Shown in pieces: positions 8,449-18,023 of a DNA stretch of 64,000 nt (its first letter is position 1; every line of letters begins with the position of its first letter). Under the pieces are notes generated by a model that searched no databases, was not told the origin of the DNA, and saw only the letters and a program-made list of their open reading frames with translations. Both the position numbers and the translations under genes were made by a program. This DNA is from JAVXCQ01 sp036659415 (lineage in GTDB: Bacteria; Bacillota; Negativicutes; Acidaminococcales; Acidaminococcaceae), in the NCBI GenBank assembly GCA_036659415.1, contig JAVXCQ010000002.1:58676-122675 (forward strand), given 5' to 3'.

Positions 8449-9153
8449 CTACGCTCGATAATCGTTATTTAACAAGGCTTTTTTCTTACCTTTGCTATTT
8501 AAAGCATACAAATCACAGCGTAAAACATCTGCTTTTTCCAGTACTAAAGGCAAGGCAAATTGTTGGTGCAAAATACCCAAGAACTCCAGTGCTTTCATGC
8601 TCCCGGTCGGAGTGATTTTACAAGCAAAGTTAAGGCATAACCCCTCAGGGCAAGCCTTGGCCTGTACTTGCGGAATAAATTCTTTAACTTCAATTTCCTT
8701 GGTTTTACCTCTGCCTTGAGGAATGGGTTTTTGATATAAAACACTGGGTGCGACATTAAACTCTTGAATAAGGTCCTGCCAAGCACACTCCGCACAAGGT
8801 ACCAACACTTGATAATCTGCTCCGCCTGCCTGTGCCATTAACTTGGCCGTCCGTTTTTCCACTACATCGGCCGCTTTAATACGAATACCACGGGGCAATG
8901 CTGCTGTTAACTGTACCATGGTCGCTGCTAAATCAATAGTTGCTGCCAATTCTATTTCCACAAACTCCGCTTGACTGGTAATACCTACACCCAGTGCGGA
9001 TGCCAAAGAAAACTTCATATGAGGATTAAAACCCTCGGAATAAGCCACCGGTATTTTAGCCCGTCTAATGGCTCTTTCAATAGTGCGAATATATTCTAAA
9101 TGTGAAATGAAGCGAATACTGGCGTCTTTAGTTATTTGAATGCGTAATTTCAT
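8449..9153 (-). CDS. TIGR03936-type (DUF2344) radical-SAM-linked protein
   Basis: A 234-residue protein of the family always found beside, or fused to, a B12-binding-type radical SAM protein. It starts MKLRIQITKDASIRFISHLE and holds RRAKIPVAYSEGFNPHMKFS, the family's most conserved stretch. No biochemical function is established that I know of. It begins 7 bases after the radical SAM gene and ends 12 bases before rng, so the three are co-transcribed. The link to RNase G and ribosomal genes hints at RNA modification, but that is inference. Confidence 0.88.
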   Translation of the reverse strand: MKLRIQITKDASIRFISHLEYIRTIERAIRRAKIPVAYSEGFNPHMKFSLASALGVGITSQAEFVEIELAATIDLAATMVQLTAALPRGIRIKAADVVEKRTAKLMAQAGGADYQVLVPCAECAWQDLIQEFNVAPSVLYQKPIPQGRGKTKEIEVKEFIPQVQAKACPEGLCLNFACKITPTGSMKALEFLGILHQQFALPLVLEKADVLRCDLYALNSKGKKKALLNNDYRA

Positions 9154-9159
9154 CGTAAT

Positions 9160-11010
9160 TTACTCTTTCCAATCTATGATTTTAACATCAAGGTTTTGAC
9201 AAACACCGCAACCACTACAGGTGCCGTGGCGACAATCCTCTGTTAACTCTGCCCGTAGGGACTTTTGGTACTCATTCCACAAGAAGGCTCTATTGACGGC
9301 CGGTTGAATATGCTCCCACGGGAAAACCTCTTCCTCCGCCCGCTGTCTTTCCGCATAGAAGTCTTTAGTTAGCTCGCAGTCTTCTAGCGCCTGTAGCCAC
9401 CTAGTATAAGAGAACTGTTCTGACCAACCATCAAATTTGGCGCCCTGTGTCCACGCCTTAAATAATACTTGACCCAAACGGCGATCGCCCCTAGCAAAAA
9501 CGCCTTCAATGACACTGGTAACAGCATCGTGATATTGAAAAACTACGTTTTTGAGTTTCAAAGCATCTTTGAGCAAATATTGTTTCCGTTTAATTTCAGC
9601 AATATTATCTTGACCAATCCATTGGAACGGCGTGTAAGGTTTCGGTACAAAAGAAGAGGCACTGACTGTAACCTTGGCACCCTTTTTACCAGTGACTTCA
9701 TGATATTTATACTGAACAGCTTTTGCTAAATCTGCAATTGCCAAAATATCCTCGTCTGTTTCCCCCGGTAAACCAATCATAAAATAGAGTTTAACACTGC
9801 TCCAGCCCTCCGCAAAGGCGGCACCCACAGCGTTAAGCAAATCCTCCTTGGTTACGCCTTTATTAATCACGTCCCGCATTCTTTGGCTACCAGCCTCCGG
9901 TGCGAAAGTAAGACCGCTTTTGCGCACAGCCTGTACTTCTTTCGCCAAAGCTACCGAAAAACTATCAATCCGCAGCGACGGTAACGACACGCTAACCTTC
10001 TCCGCTTTAAATTCTTCAATTAAATCATGAATAAGTGGTGCCAGACAAGAATAGTCGGCCGTACTCAAAGAAACTAAGGACATTTCGTTATAGCCGGTAT
10101 TATCCACCAGCTCCCTTGCTAATTGTTTTAATAGCTCCGGGCTACGTTCTCTAACCGGACGATACACCATACCGGCATGGCAAAAGCGACACCCTCTGGT
10201 ACAACCGCGAAAAACTTCTAACATAATGCGGTCATGGACAATTTCTCCAAAAGGAACAATAGGCGCCGTAGGAAAAGAAATAGTGCCCAGGTCTTTAACC
10301 ACACGTTTTTTGACCACCGCCGGTGCGCAAGCCTTAAGCGAGGTCACTGCCTGCACTTGCCCGTCTGATAAATACGTAACCTGATAAAAACTTGGCACAT
10401 AAATACCGGCAATCTGGGCTACCCGTTCCAAAAACGCTACCCGCCCGCCTGGTTTTCCTTCGCTGCGCCACAGTTTGAAGGCACGCATTAGTTCTACCAT
10501 GACTTCTTCGCCTTCGCCGATAATAAAGAAATCTACAAAATCAGCCAAAGGTTCCGGATTATAAACACAAGGTCCACCGGCAATGACGAAAGGTGCCTCT
10601 TCACCCCGTTCTGCAGCGAGAAGCTTAATGCCACCTAAATCCAACATATTGAGAATATTGGTGTAGGATAATTCGTATTGTAACGTAAACCCGACAAAAT
10701 CAAAAGCTTGTAAGGGTTTCGCGGTTTCTTGGGAACATAATAATAGCCCTGCTTCCCGCAACTTCGCTTCCATATCCACCCAAGGTGCATACACACGTTC
10801 TGCCGCTACACCCTCTTCCCCATTTAAAATGTGGTAGAGAATTTTAAAACCTAAGTAACTCATGCCCACTTCGTAAATATCAGGAAAAGCCAGTACAATA
10901 CTTACCTGCGTTTCCTCCGGAGTTTTAATAATACTGCCAAATTCACCACCGGTATAACGTGCCGGCTTTTTTACTTGGCTTAAAAGCTCTATTGGTAATC
11001 CTTTGTTCAT
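9160..11010 (-). CDS. TIGR03960-type radical SAM protein with B12-binding-like N-terminus
   Basis: A 616-residue radical SAM enzyme. The N-terminal third (about residues 30-200) resembles the cobalamin-binding fold of this superfamily. The SAM-binding [4Fe-4S] motif CxxxCxxC is in FRGCTRGCRFCHAG (near residue 280). The TIM-barrel core continues with a GLPGETDEDI loop. The C-terminal tail has four cysteines in CRHGTCSGCGVC, which may hold another iron-sulfur cluster. It is paired with the DUF2344 protein directly downstream. The reaction is unknown. The role of the tail cluster is inference from the cysteines. Confidence 0.9.
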   Translation of the reverse strand: MNKGLPIELLSQVKKPARYTGGEFGSIIKTPEETQVSIVLAFPDIYEVGMSYLGFKILYHILNGEEGVAAERVYAPWVDMEAKLREAGLLLCSQETAKPLQAFDFVGFTLQYELSYTNILNMLDLGGIKLLAAERGEEAPFVIAGGPCVYNPEPLADFVDFFIIGEGEEVMVELMRAFKLWRSEGKPGGRVAFLERVAQIAGIYVPSFYQVTYLSDGQVQAVTSLKACAPAVVKKRVVKDLGTISFPTAPIVPFGEIVHDRIMLEVFRGCTRGCRFCHAGMVYRPVRERSPELLKQLARELVDNTGYNEMSLVSLSTADYSCLAPLIHDLIEEFKAEKVSVSLPSLRIDSFSVALAKEVQAVRKSGLTFAPEAGSQRMRDVINKGVTKEDLLNAVGAAFAEGWSSVKLYFMIGLPGETDEDILAIADLAKAVQYKYHEVTGKKGAKVTVSASSFVPKPYTPFQWIGQDNIAEIKRKQYLLKDALKLKNVVFQYHDAVTSVIEGVFARGDRRLGQVLFKAWTQGAKFDGWSEQFSYTRWLQALEDCELTKDFYAERQRAEEEVFPWEHIQPAVNRAFLWNEYQKSLRAELTEDCRHGTCSGCGVCQNLDVKIIDWKE

Positions 11011-11020
11011 TCTCTTTACC

Positions 11021-12130
11021 TCATTTAAAGTTCAATTTTTGTTGTCGCATATTAATATTAAGGAGTAAAGCCACCAGGAGCATATTCGTGGATAAAGAGC
11101 TGACACCATAGCTCATAAAGGGCAGTGGTACTCCCGTAACAGGCATAATACCTGCCGTCATCCCCACGTTAACCAGCACATGAAAGGCAAACATGGAAAC
11201 AATACCCACGGCCAGCAAGGTTCCAAAATCGTCCGGTGCTTTCGAGGCAATATTTAATCCCCGATAGATAATGACCAAATACAGCAATAAAATAACGGTG
11301 GTACCAATAAACCCGAATTCTTCACCGGCTACGGCAAAAATAAAATCCGTGTGATTTTCCGGCAAAAAGTTAAGCTGACTTTGCGTACCTTCAAATAAGC
11401 CCTTACCAGCTAACATTCCGGAGCCAATGGCGATCATGGACTGAATAACATGATAGCCGGCACCGTGTGGTTCTAGCCCCGGATCCAAAAAAACTCTAAT
11501 TCGCATTTTTTGGTAGTCCTTAAGCACGTACCACAAAAGCGGTGCTGCCGCAATCCCCAGCCCAAATAGCGAAAGAAAATACTTGCGTCTAAAGCCACAC
11601 AAAACCATCATGCCCACCATAATGGCCACAAACACTAAGGACGTACCCAAGTCAGGTTGTTTCATCACGAGGATAAAAGGTAAAAACAAATAGGCAAAAG
11701 CTGGTAACCAGTCCACAAAATAATCTAAGTGATCCAGCCTTTGATTTAAAAACTCCGCCATAGCAATAATCATAATGACCTTGGAGAATTCACTGGGCTG
11801 TAAACTAATCGGACCCAATTGAATCCAGCGTTGTGCTCCCAAGGCCGAATGCCCGACAAACATAACCGCCAAAAGCATACAAACATTAAAAATATAAAGG
11901 GACTTCGCCGAACCACTCAAGAAACGATAATCAAAACGCAAAGAAACAAACAGCAAGACCAGATTAATTAAGGCAAAAATACCTTGCCGATAAACAAAAT
12001 AGTACCTGTCATCACTTTGGTGATTAATATGGGTGGCACTACCAATTAAAACAATCCCAATTCCAATTAAGGCTAAAACGGCAAATAATAGGACATAATC
12101 CATATTGCGTAAAATTCTACTAAATGGCAT
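11021..12130 (-). CDS. rodA: RodA (SEDS-family peptidoglycan glycosyltransferase)
   Basis: A polytopic SEDS protein that polymerises lipid II during side-wall growth, acting with PBP2 and MreB. The 369-residue product has about ten membrane segments. It carries the conserved RWIQLGPISLQPSEFSK loop, KQPDLGTSLVF, and GMTAGIMPVTGVPLPFMSYG. The mrdA gene lies 11 bases upstream, so the transpeptidase and polymerase are made together. RodA and its paralogue FtsW look alike; the mrdA/mre context decides for RodA. Confidence 0.95.
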   Translation of the reverse strand: MPFSRILRNMDYVLLFAVLALIGIGIVLIGSATHINHQSDDRYYFVYRQGIFALINLVLLFVSLRFDYRFLSGSAKSLYIFNVCMLLAVMFVGHSALGAQRWIQLGPISLQPSEFSKVIMIIAMAEFLNQRLDHLDYFVDWLPAFAYLFLPFILVMKQPDLGTSLVFVAIMVGMMVLCGFRRKYFLSLFGLGIAAAPLLWYVLKDYQKMRIRVFLDPGLEPHGAGYHVIQSMIAIGSGMLAGKGLFEGTQSQLNFLPENHTDFIFAVAGEEFGFIGTTVILLLYLVIIYRGLNIASKAPDDFGTLLAVGIVSMFAFHVLVNVGMTAGIMPVTGVPLPFMSYGVSSLSTNMLLVALLLNINMRQQKLNFK

Positions 12131-12141
12131 AATTCTCCCCT

Positions 12142-13947
12142 CTATTGCTTAGGCTGCTTGGTGTTTTTCGGTTGCGCCGCGAAAGCATACTCAAAAATTC
12201 GTTGCACCATAGGAGCGGCTGATACAGAACCAAAGCCACCTTGTTCCACAATCGCCACTACTACCATAGTTGGATTATTAGCAGGGGCATAACCTATAAA
12301 TAGCCCATGATCCTGTCCATGAGGATTTTCTGCCGTGCCTGTTTTACCTGCTACTGGCACCGGCAAATTAGCAAGTTGAGCCGCTGTACCACCTTCTTGG
12401 GCTACTGCTTCCAGACCCTTTTGCAAAAGATCTAGCGTTGCTTGAGAAATTGGTAAATTGCCCAGCTTTTTCGGCTGAATAGTCTGTTGAATACTACCAT
12501 CATCATTAATAATACACTGCACTAAATGGGGCTGGTAGCGTTGCCCATCCGTAGCAATAGCACTTAGCATCACCGCTAACTGCAAAGGTGTAGCCAGCGT
12601 AAAACCTTGTCCAATCGCCGCATTAAAAGTATCACCCAGGTACCAATCTTCGTCAAAAACTTTGCGTTTATACGCTTCGCTAGCGATAATACCTTCAGTT
12701 TCTCCGTATAAGTCAATCCCTGTAGTACTGCCAAAGCCAAACATTTTAGCATATTTATCCAGAGTATCAATACCAATCCGATTGCCCATTTCATAAAAGT
12801 ACACATTATCTGAAGCCGCTAGTGCCGTATGGAAATTAATCCACCCCAACGCTTCGCCGCCGGCATTCTCCATGGGAATCAGCCAATGTTTACCGGAGTC
12901 AAAAATCATTTCCTCCGCAGTCACCTTACCTGTTTCCAGAGCCGCAGCTCCCGTCACCATTTTAAAAGTTGAACCCGGTGGATATTCACCACTAATAACT
13001 TTATTTGACATGGGGTCAAAAGGATTATCGTTAATAGTTCGCCAATTTTTTTCAGAAATACCATTCACAAAAAAATTAGGATTGAAAGCTGGTCGTGACA
13101 CCAAAGCTCTAATGGCACCATCTCGCGGATCCATAATAATAACCGCCGCCGCATGAGCGTTGGGAGCAAAACCACTTTGTAGCCACGCTAAATGTTCATC
13201 CACAATTTTTTCCGTTACTCGTTGTAAGCCAGCATCCAGTGTCAAAATTAGTCCCTGTCCCGGCACTGGGTTGACTTTGTCTAAATATTGCACAACCCGT
13301 CCAGCCACATCTACCTCTTCGCGAAAGCTTCCATCCTGCCCACGCAAAAGTTTATCATAAAACCGTTCCAGCCCGAATTTGCCAATAGTACTACCAGCTT
13401 TCAGCCCTTTGTATTGTCCGGTCGTAATTTCATATTCACTGATTTCACCCACATAACCCAAAACATGAACAGCCAATTCATTATTAATGTATTTTCTAAT
13501 GGATTGTAGTTCCAGTAACACACCCGGTAGTTCCTTGCGTCTTTCTTCTATTTTTGTCACCATTTCTGGTGATAAATTGCTGGCTAAACGAATTGGTTCA
13601 TAAGTATCTTGATGATCCTTGATTTTAGCCAAAATTTGTTCCACAGGAATATTCAGCAAAGTCGACAATTGCTGAACTACCTTAATGTCCGGTTCACTAC
13701 CACTACGGCTCAAGGACAAAACAAAACCCGGTTCGTTGCAGACCAATTCTTCGCCTTTGCAATCATAAATAATGCCGCGGGGTGCGCTGATTTTAGTTAA
13801 ACGCATCCGATTACCTTCCGCTTGACGGTTATAATATTCACCCCTAAAAAGTTGCAGATAAGCCATGCGGCCGATTAAAACAATAAAAATCAGCGTTACC
13901 GCCAGCATCAAAAATTCCAGTCGATAGGTAAATCTTTTATTTAACAT
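12142..13947 (-). CDS. mrdA: Penicillin-binding protein 2 (transpeptidase of the elongasome)
   Basis: The class B PBP that cross-links side-wall peptidoglycan. A single N-terminal membrane anchor (about residues 8-28) is followed by the PBP dimer domain. The transpeptidase domain has GSTFKMV with the catalytic serine, ASDN as the SxN box and AGKTGTAE as the KTG box. I chose the ATG at 13945-13947 (GGGGGTG at 5-6 bases, 601 residues); the longer frame begins at a TTG inside a purine-rich site. It lies between mreD and rodA in the usual mreBCD-mrdA-rodA order. Confidence 0.96.
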   Translation of the reverse strand: MLNKRFTYRLEFLMLAVTLIFIVLIGRMAYLQLFRGEYYNRQAEGNRMRLTKISAPRGIIYDCKGEELVCNEPGFVLSLSRSGSEPDIKVVQQLSTLLNIPVEQILAKIKDHQDTYEPIRLASNLSPEMVTKIEERRKELPGVLLELQSIRKYINNELAVHVLGYVGEISEYEITTGQYKGLKAGSTIGKFGLERFYDKLLRGQDGSFREEVDVAGRVVQYLDKVNPVPGQGLILTLDAGLQRVTEKIVDEHLAWLQSGFAPNAHAAAVIIMDPRDGAIRALVSRPAFNPNFFVNGISEKNWRTINDNPFDPMSNKVISGEYPPGSTFKMVTGAAALETGKVTAEEMIFDSGKHWLIPMENAGGEALGWINFHTALAASDNVYFYEMGNRIGIDTLDKYAKMFGFGSTTGIDLYGETEGIIASEAYKRKVFDEDWYLGDTFNAAIGQGFTLATPLQLAVMLSAIATDGQRYQPHLVQCIINDDGSIQQTIQPKKLGNLPISQATLDLLQKGLEAVAQEGGTAAQLANLPVPVAGKTGTAENPHGQDHGLFIGYAPANNPTMVVVAIVEQGGFGSVSAAPMVQRIFEYAFAAQPKNTKQPKQ

Positions 13948-13981
13948 CGCCGCACCCCCTTTTCTCCTCAACTTTTTCTAC

Positions 13982-14479
13982 TTAATTATTATGCCGTTCT
14001 ACCCACAGATGAAGCCAACTTAAAAGCCACCACAAAGGAAAAGCCAGCGCCGCATTTTGCGCCACATAAATTAAAAATCCACCCGGAAAATGTCCTAGCT
14101 GCATAATCTGCCCACCGGCTAAAACCAGCAGCACCACAAAATAGGCTAGCTTAACAAAAATACTGACTAGTACCACTAGCAGCACATAGCTATAAACGTG
14201 TTCCTTGGAAATTCTCTCCTTGGTCTGCCCCACCAAATAACCCACAAGTCCGCGGGAAAGCAAATGAAATCCAAAAGTAGGTAACACCAATACATCCTGC
14301 ACTAAGCCAAGCACTAGCCCACACCCCAACCCTTTGTTACTACCTTGCATCATGGCAAAAAACACAAGAAACAGCAGTAGAAAATCCGGTGCTCCCCCCA
14401 ACCCTGGGAAAAGAAGAAACCAGCTTGTCTGTAAAGACAAGAATAGCAGAAGCAGAAATGGCCAAATTAAACTACTCAT
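13982..14479 (-). CDS. mreD: Rod-shape-determining membrane protein MreD
   Basis: A small integral membrane protein of 165 residues with about five hydrophobic helices, found as usual between mreC and mrdA. Sequence conservation in MreD is low. The assignment rests on hydropathy, length and position, plus the GLGCGLVLGLVQDVL stretch that resembles the family's glycine-rich loop. Its ATG overlaps the mreC stop by four bases (ATGA). It is thought to link MreC to the RodA/PBP2 complex. Confidence 0.88.
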   Translation of the reverse strand: MSSLIWPFLLLLFLSLQTSWFLLFPGLGGAPDFLLLFLVFFAMMQGSNKGLGCGLVLGLVQDVLVLPTFGFHLLSRGLVGYLVGQTKERISKEHVYSYVLLVVLVSIFVKLAYFVVLLVLAGGQIMQLGHFPGGFLIYVAQNAALAFPLWWLLSWLHLWVERHNN

Positions 14480-15357
14480 TGTGCCATTCCTCCATTCTGC
14501 TTTTTATTCTCTATTTCTTTACCTTGGACCTCATGCGCATAGTTATGATAGTTTTTTACCACCATCACTTCTTCCAAATGCGAAAAGTCTACACTGGGAA
14601 TAATTTCCGCTACCATGAGTAAGCCGCCCTTATCCAATTCAATTTTGGAGACAGAACCAATTACCAGTCCCCGTGGATGCCTACCACCCAAACCCGATGT
14701 CACCACTACGTCCCCGGCCACGATATTAGCATCCCGCGACATATTGTTCATTTCCAAATCAGCATCTTGCCCGGCAATACCATTCACCACGCCCACCGCC
14801 CGCGAGGCTGACCTTAAGACGATGCCGCCCACCTTACAGAAAGGACTAGTCACCAGCTGTACCCTCGCTGCCGTAGGATAGACTGCGGCCACAATACCCA
14901 CCAGTCCGTCCGCTGTCACTACCGGCATTTCCTCCTTAATGCCCTGCTCACTGCCAGCATTAATCAAAAGGGACTCTTTTAAGTCACCAAAATCACGTCC
15001 TACCACTTTCACAGTTAAGAGCTCCAGGTTTTTAGCTTCATTTTTATACGCTAAAAGCACCCGCAACCGATTATTTTCCGCAAAAATTTCCGCCATCCTT
15101 AAATTAGCATAGCGTAATTCCTCGGTATCTTTTTTCAATTGTGCATTTTCTGTCTGCATCGTAGTCAGCGCTGCAAAAAAACCTCTGGTTGAACTTGCGC
15201 TCTGTGCTACTCCTGCTACAGCTTCATTAAGCGGTGTCACAACTGCTACAATCGCCCTATTCAAGAAAGGAAATCTCGCCCGTCCTTGAATAGCCAGCAC
15301 CATCAAAAGCACTATGATGGCAGCCATGAGCACAGCTAATACAGTTTTCTTACTCAC
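14476..15357 (-). CDS. mreC: Rod-shape-determining protein MreC
   Basis: A bitopic scaffold protein of the elongasome, 293 residues. It has one N-terminal membrane helix (about residues 5-22), a coiled coil (about residues 60-95, TTMQTENAQLKKDTEEL), and the beta-rich MreC core with KVVGRDFGDLKESLLINAGS and DVVVTSGLGGRHPRGLVIG. It lies 24 bases after mreB. It is believed to activate PBP2 in the cell envelope space. Confidence 0.94.
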   Translation of the reverse strand: MSKKTVLAVLMAAIIVLLMVLAIQGRARFPFLNRAIVAVVTPLNEAVAGVAQSASSTRGFFAALTTMQTENAQLKKDTEELRYANLRMAEIFAENNRLRVLLAYKNEAKNLELLTVKVVGRDFGDLKESLLINAGSEQGIKEEMPVVTADGLVGIVAAVYPTAARVQLVTSPFCKVGGIVLRSASRAVGVVNGIAGQDADLEMNNMSRDANIVAGDVVVTSGLGGRHPRGLVIGSVSKIELDKGGLLMVAEIIPSVDFSHLEEVMVVKNYHNYAHEVQGKEIENKKQNGGMAQ

Positions 15358-15381
15358 AAGGAGGTTCTCCTTTTTAACTCA

Positions 15382-16419
15382 TTATCGGTGATTAGTTCCT
15401 GTCGCCATGAACCCTTTTTTATAAATATCCACATTCTCTACTGCAATACCGGTACCAATGGCCACACAAGAAAGTGCGTCTTCGGAAACATAGACCGGCA
15501 TTCCTGTTTCTTGACTTAGCAAATGATCAAAGTTTTGGAGCAAAGCACCCCCACCAGTCATCACAATCCCGCGGTCCATAATATCGGAAGCTAATTCCGG
15601 CGGTGTCCGTTCCAAAGTATTGCGAACAGCATCAATAATCCCGGCTATTGGTTCTGCTAAAGCTTCCTGCACTTGATTAGCCGTAATATTGATGGTTTTC
15701 GGTAAACCTGTAACCAGGTCCCGACCTCTAATATCCATCGTTGCCGGGTCTGCAGTTTGCATAGCCGTGCCAATGGTCATTTTAATTTCTTCTGCCGTTC
15801 TTTCACCAATCAACAGGTTATATTTTTTCTTAATATATTGCACGATGGCATTATCCATGGCATCGCCACCAATACGCACCGACTTACTCACCACAATACC
15901 ACCCAAAGAAATAACCGCTACTTCAGCCGTGCCACCACCAATATCCACGACCATGTTACCTGTAGCTTCTTGCACCGGCATCCCAGCACCAATAGCCGCT
16001 GCCATCGGCTCCTCAATCAAATATGCTTCTCTGGCACCAGCTTGGATAGTCGCATCAATCACCGCTCTTTTTTCCACTGCCGTAACACCGGAAGGTACAC
16101 CCACTACCACACGTGGTCGCACAAAAGCTTTGTTTTTAATCGCTTTTTTTATAAAGAACTTCAACATCGCTTGCGTAATATCAAAGTCCGCAATGACACC
16201 CTCTTTAAGTGGTCTAATCGCCACAATATTGCCCGGTGTTCTGCCAATCATTCTTTTGGCTTCTGCACCGATAGCCACGACTTCATTCGTATCTTTTTGC
16301 ACTGCCACCGCCGACGGCTCCCGAATAATAATACCCTTGCCTCGCAAATGAACAACTGTGTTGGCCGTACCTAAATCTATACCCAAATCCTGGGAAAAAG
16401 AATTTAAAAAGTCAAACAT
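15382..16419 (-). CDS. mreB: Actin-like cell-shape protein MreB
   Basis: The bacterial actin that guides side-wall synthesis. The 345-residue product has the phosphate-1 motif DLGIDLGTANT at the start, the phosphate-2 motif MVVDIGGGTAEVAV near residue 160 and the adenosine motif GIVMTGGGALL near residue 283. It leads the mreBCD-mrdA-rodA run and follows radC by 23 bases. The normal order radC-mreB-mreC-mreD is kept. Confidence 0.97.
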   Translation of the reverse strand: MFDFLNSFSQDLGIDLGTANTVVHLRGKGIIIREPSAVAVQKDTNEVVAIGAEAKRMIGRTPGNIVAIRPLKEGVIADFDITQAMLKFFIKKAIKNKAFVRPRVVVGVPSGVTAVEKRAVIDATIQAGAREAYLIEEPMAAAIGAGMPVQEATGNMVVDIGGGTAEVAVISLGGIVVSKSVRIGGDAMDNAIVQYIKKKYNLLIGERTAEEIKMTIGTAMQTADPATMDIRGRDLVTGLPKTINITANQVQEALAEPIAGIIDAVRNTLERTPPELASDIMDRGIVMTGGGALLQNFDHLLSQETGMPVYVSEDALSCVAIGTGIAVENVDIYKKGFMATGTNHR

Positions 16420-16442
16420 TAATATTCCTCCTTAGATAAAAA

Positions 16443-17123
16443 CTATAAATAAGCGTGCTCTTTAAAACTAAAATAAGCGGCATCGCCTATAACGATATGG
16501 TCTAAAAGTGGTATCCCCATAATTTGACCAGCCTCAACTAACGTCGTCGTCAAAACACGATCTTCCTTGCTGGGCGTCGGATCGCCCGAAGGATGGTTAT
16601 GTGCCACCAAAATTGCCGCTGCATGATGCAAGACAGCAGGAGCAAAAACTTCTCGTGGATGGACAACGGAGGCATTTAAGGACCCTTCTGAAACTTGCTC
16701 TATTTGTAAAACCTTATTCTTGGAATTTAAAAGCACTACTAAAAAATGTTCATTGGTTTCATAGCGTAAACGTGGCATTAATAGCGTCGCACCGGCTTCC
16801 GGAGAAGTAATCTCCGAACGTTCTAAGGGCGCAGCATAAGCAATCCGCTTACCCACTTCCAAAGCTGCTAAAATCGTAGTCGCTTTGGCCGGGCCAATAC
16901 CTTTGGTTTTAGCTAATTCTTCCACGCTATGAGTCAAGGCTAAATTCCGCAACAAGCCTGCATTAGCAGTCAAATCACGAGCCAGCTCCAAAGCTGACTT
17001 TTCTTTGGTCCCTGAACCAAGCAAGATTGCCAGTAATTCAGCATTGCTCAGCGTAGCAGCACCGTAGAGTTGTAATTTCTCCCGTGGCCGCTCATCTCGC
17101 GGTAATTCTTTCATGCGATACAT
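16443..17123 (-). CDS. radC: RadC-family JAB-domain protein
   Basis: RadC-like (UPF0758) protein. An N-terminal helix-hairpin-helix-like part (about residues 20-95, with KTKGIGPAKATTIL) is followed by a JAB/MPN metalloprotease-like domain. The zinc ligand pattern is visible in VAHNHPSGDPTPSKED with an upstream glutamate. Its true function is not settled; the old DNA-repair link is doubtful. I take the ATG at 17121-17123 because it aligns with the usual N-terminus (MYRMKELPRDERPREKL) and starts 2 bases after the maf stop. This gives 226 residues. Confidence 0.9.
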   Translation of the reverse strand: MYRMKELPRDERPREKLQLYGAATLSNAELLAILLGSGTKEKSALELARDLTANAGLLRNLALTHSVEELAKTKGIGPAKATTILAALEVGKRIAYAAPLERSEITSPEAGATLLMPRLRYETNEHFLVVLLNSKNKVLQIEQVSEGSLNASVVHPREVFAPAVLHHAAAILVAHNHPSGDPTPSKEDRVLTTTLVEAGQIMGIPLLDHIVIGDAAYFSFKEHAYL

Positions 17124-17125
17124 AG

Positions 17126-17698
17126 TCAAGGTAGTTTCACTTCCAACTGTTGGCATAACAGATAAAACTCCGTTAGCGGTAAACCCACTACATTATTATA
17201 GCAGCCACAAATAGACTCTACGAGCACCGCTCCCCGCCCCTGAATACCATAGGCACCAGCTTTATCTAAAGGTTCACCAGTAGCCACGTAGCCTCTTATT
17301 TCCGCCGTCGTTAGCTGGCGAAAACGCACCAGCGTGCTAACAGTTGTCGTTTGCACCTGCCCGCGATAAAAAACAGCCAGACCAGTTAACACCCGGTGTT
17401 CCTGCCCTGACAAAGCCCGCAACATTCTAATAGCCGCCTCCGCATTGTGCGGTTTACCTAATATTTCCTCTCCTAAGACCACTACCGTGTCGGCAGCGAT
17501 TACAACCTCTTCTGGCAAGCAAGTAGCAAGTACCGCCTCACCCTTACCACGAGCATTTCTAGCCACCAGTTCGCTAGCGCTACCACCAGCTAGCCCGATT
17601 TCTTCTTGATAGCTACTCGGTCTTACTTCTGCCTTAATGCCAATTTGCGCCAGTAACATTTTTCTCCGTGGAGAACCGGACGCCAAGATAAAACGCAT
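17126..17698 (-). CDS. maf: Maf-like nucleoside triphosphate pyrophosphatase
   Basis: House-cleaning pyrophosphatase that hydrolyses dTTP/UTP or modified nucleotides and is linked to septum control. The protein begins with the family motif RFILASGSPRRKMLL and has VVIAADTVVVLGEEILGKP and GAYGIQGRGAVLVE. It is 190 residues long from the ATG at 17696-17698, which has AAGGGG at 8 bases; the ATG two codons earlier is too close to the site. It directly precedes radC and mreB, as in many Firmicutes. Confidence 0.94.
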   Translation of the reverse strand: MRFILASGSPRRKMLLAQIGIKAEVRPSSYQEEIGLAGGSASELVARNARGKGEAVLATCLPEEVVIAADTVVVLGEEILGKPHNAEAAIRMLRALSGQEHRVLTGLAVFYRGQVQTTTVSTLVRFRQLTTAEIRGYVATGEPLDKAGAYGIQGRGAVLVESICGCYNNVVGLPLTEFYLLCQQLEVKLP

Positions 17699-17744
17699 AA
17701 CCATTTCCCCTTAGGGTCGCCTACTGCGGCACCACTAAATTTAT

Positions 17745-18005
17745 TTACATTTTATTAAATAAAAAACAAGCTATAATAATACCCAAAATACTCACCAAAT
17801 TGGGCTGAAAAACAAAACCAATGGAGAATTGCAATAAATAAAAATCAACAGTCGCCGGTGCGATATTGAGCACCTGATATTTTTGCACCAAAAACTTAGT
17901 TCCTTCTCCAAAAAACTGAGAAGCCTCCAAGGCGTGCCCCATCAGTCCACCTGTAATAGCTCCCGTAGCTAAAAACAGAAAAAACATCAATCTGCTTTTC
18001 GACAT
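17745..18005 (-). CDS. Small DUF4321-type membrane protein
   Basis: An 86-residue protein with an N-terminal membrane helix containing GAITGGLMGHAL, a middle stretch without charge clusters, and a second hydrophobic helix at the end. The pattern and the place just upstream of maf match the DUF4321 family of Firmicutes. No function is known. Same strand and close spacing to maf suggest one transcript. Confidence 0.7.
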   Translation of the reverse strand: MSKSRLMFFLFLATGAITGGLMGHALEASQFFGEGTKFLVQKYQVLNIAPATVDFYLLQFSIGFVFQPNLVSILGIIIACFLFNKM

Positions 18006-18023
18006 AACTATCTCCTCCGAATT

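Noticed and set aside
15689..16374. Two overlapping plus-strand frames of 220 and 205 codons
   Set aside because: Both are antisense to mreB, which is certain; no start signals.
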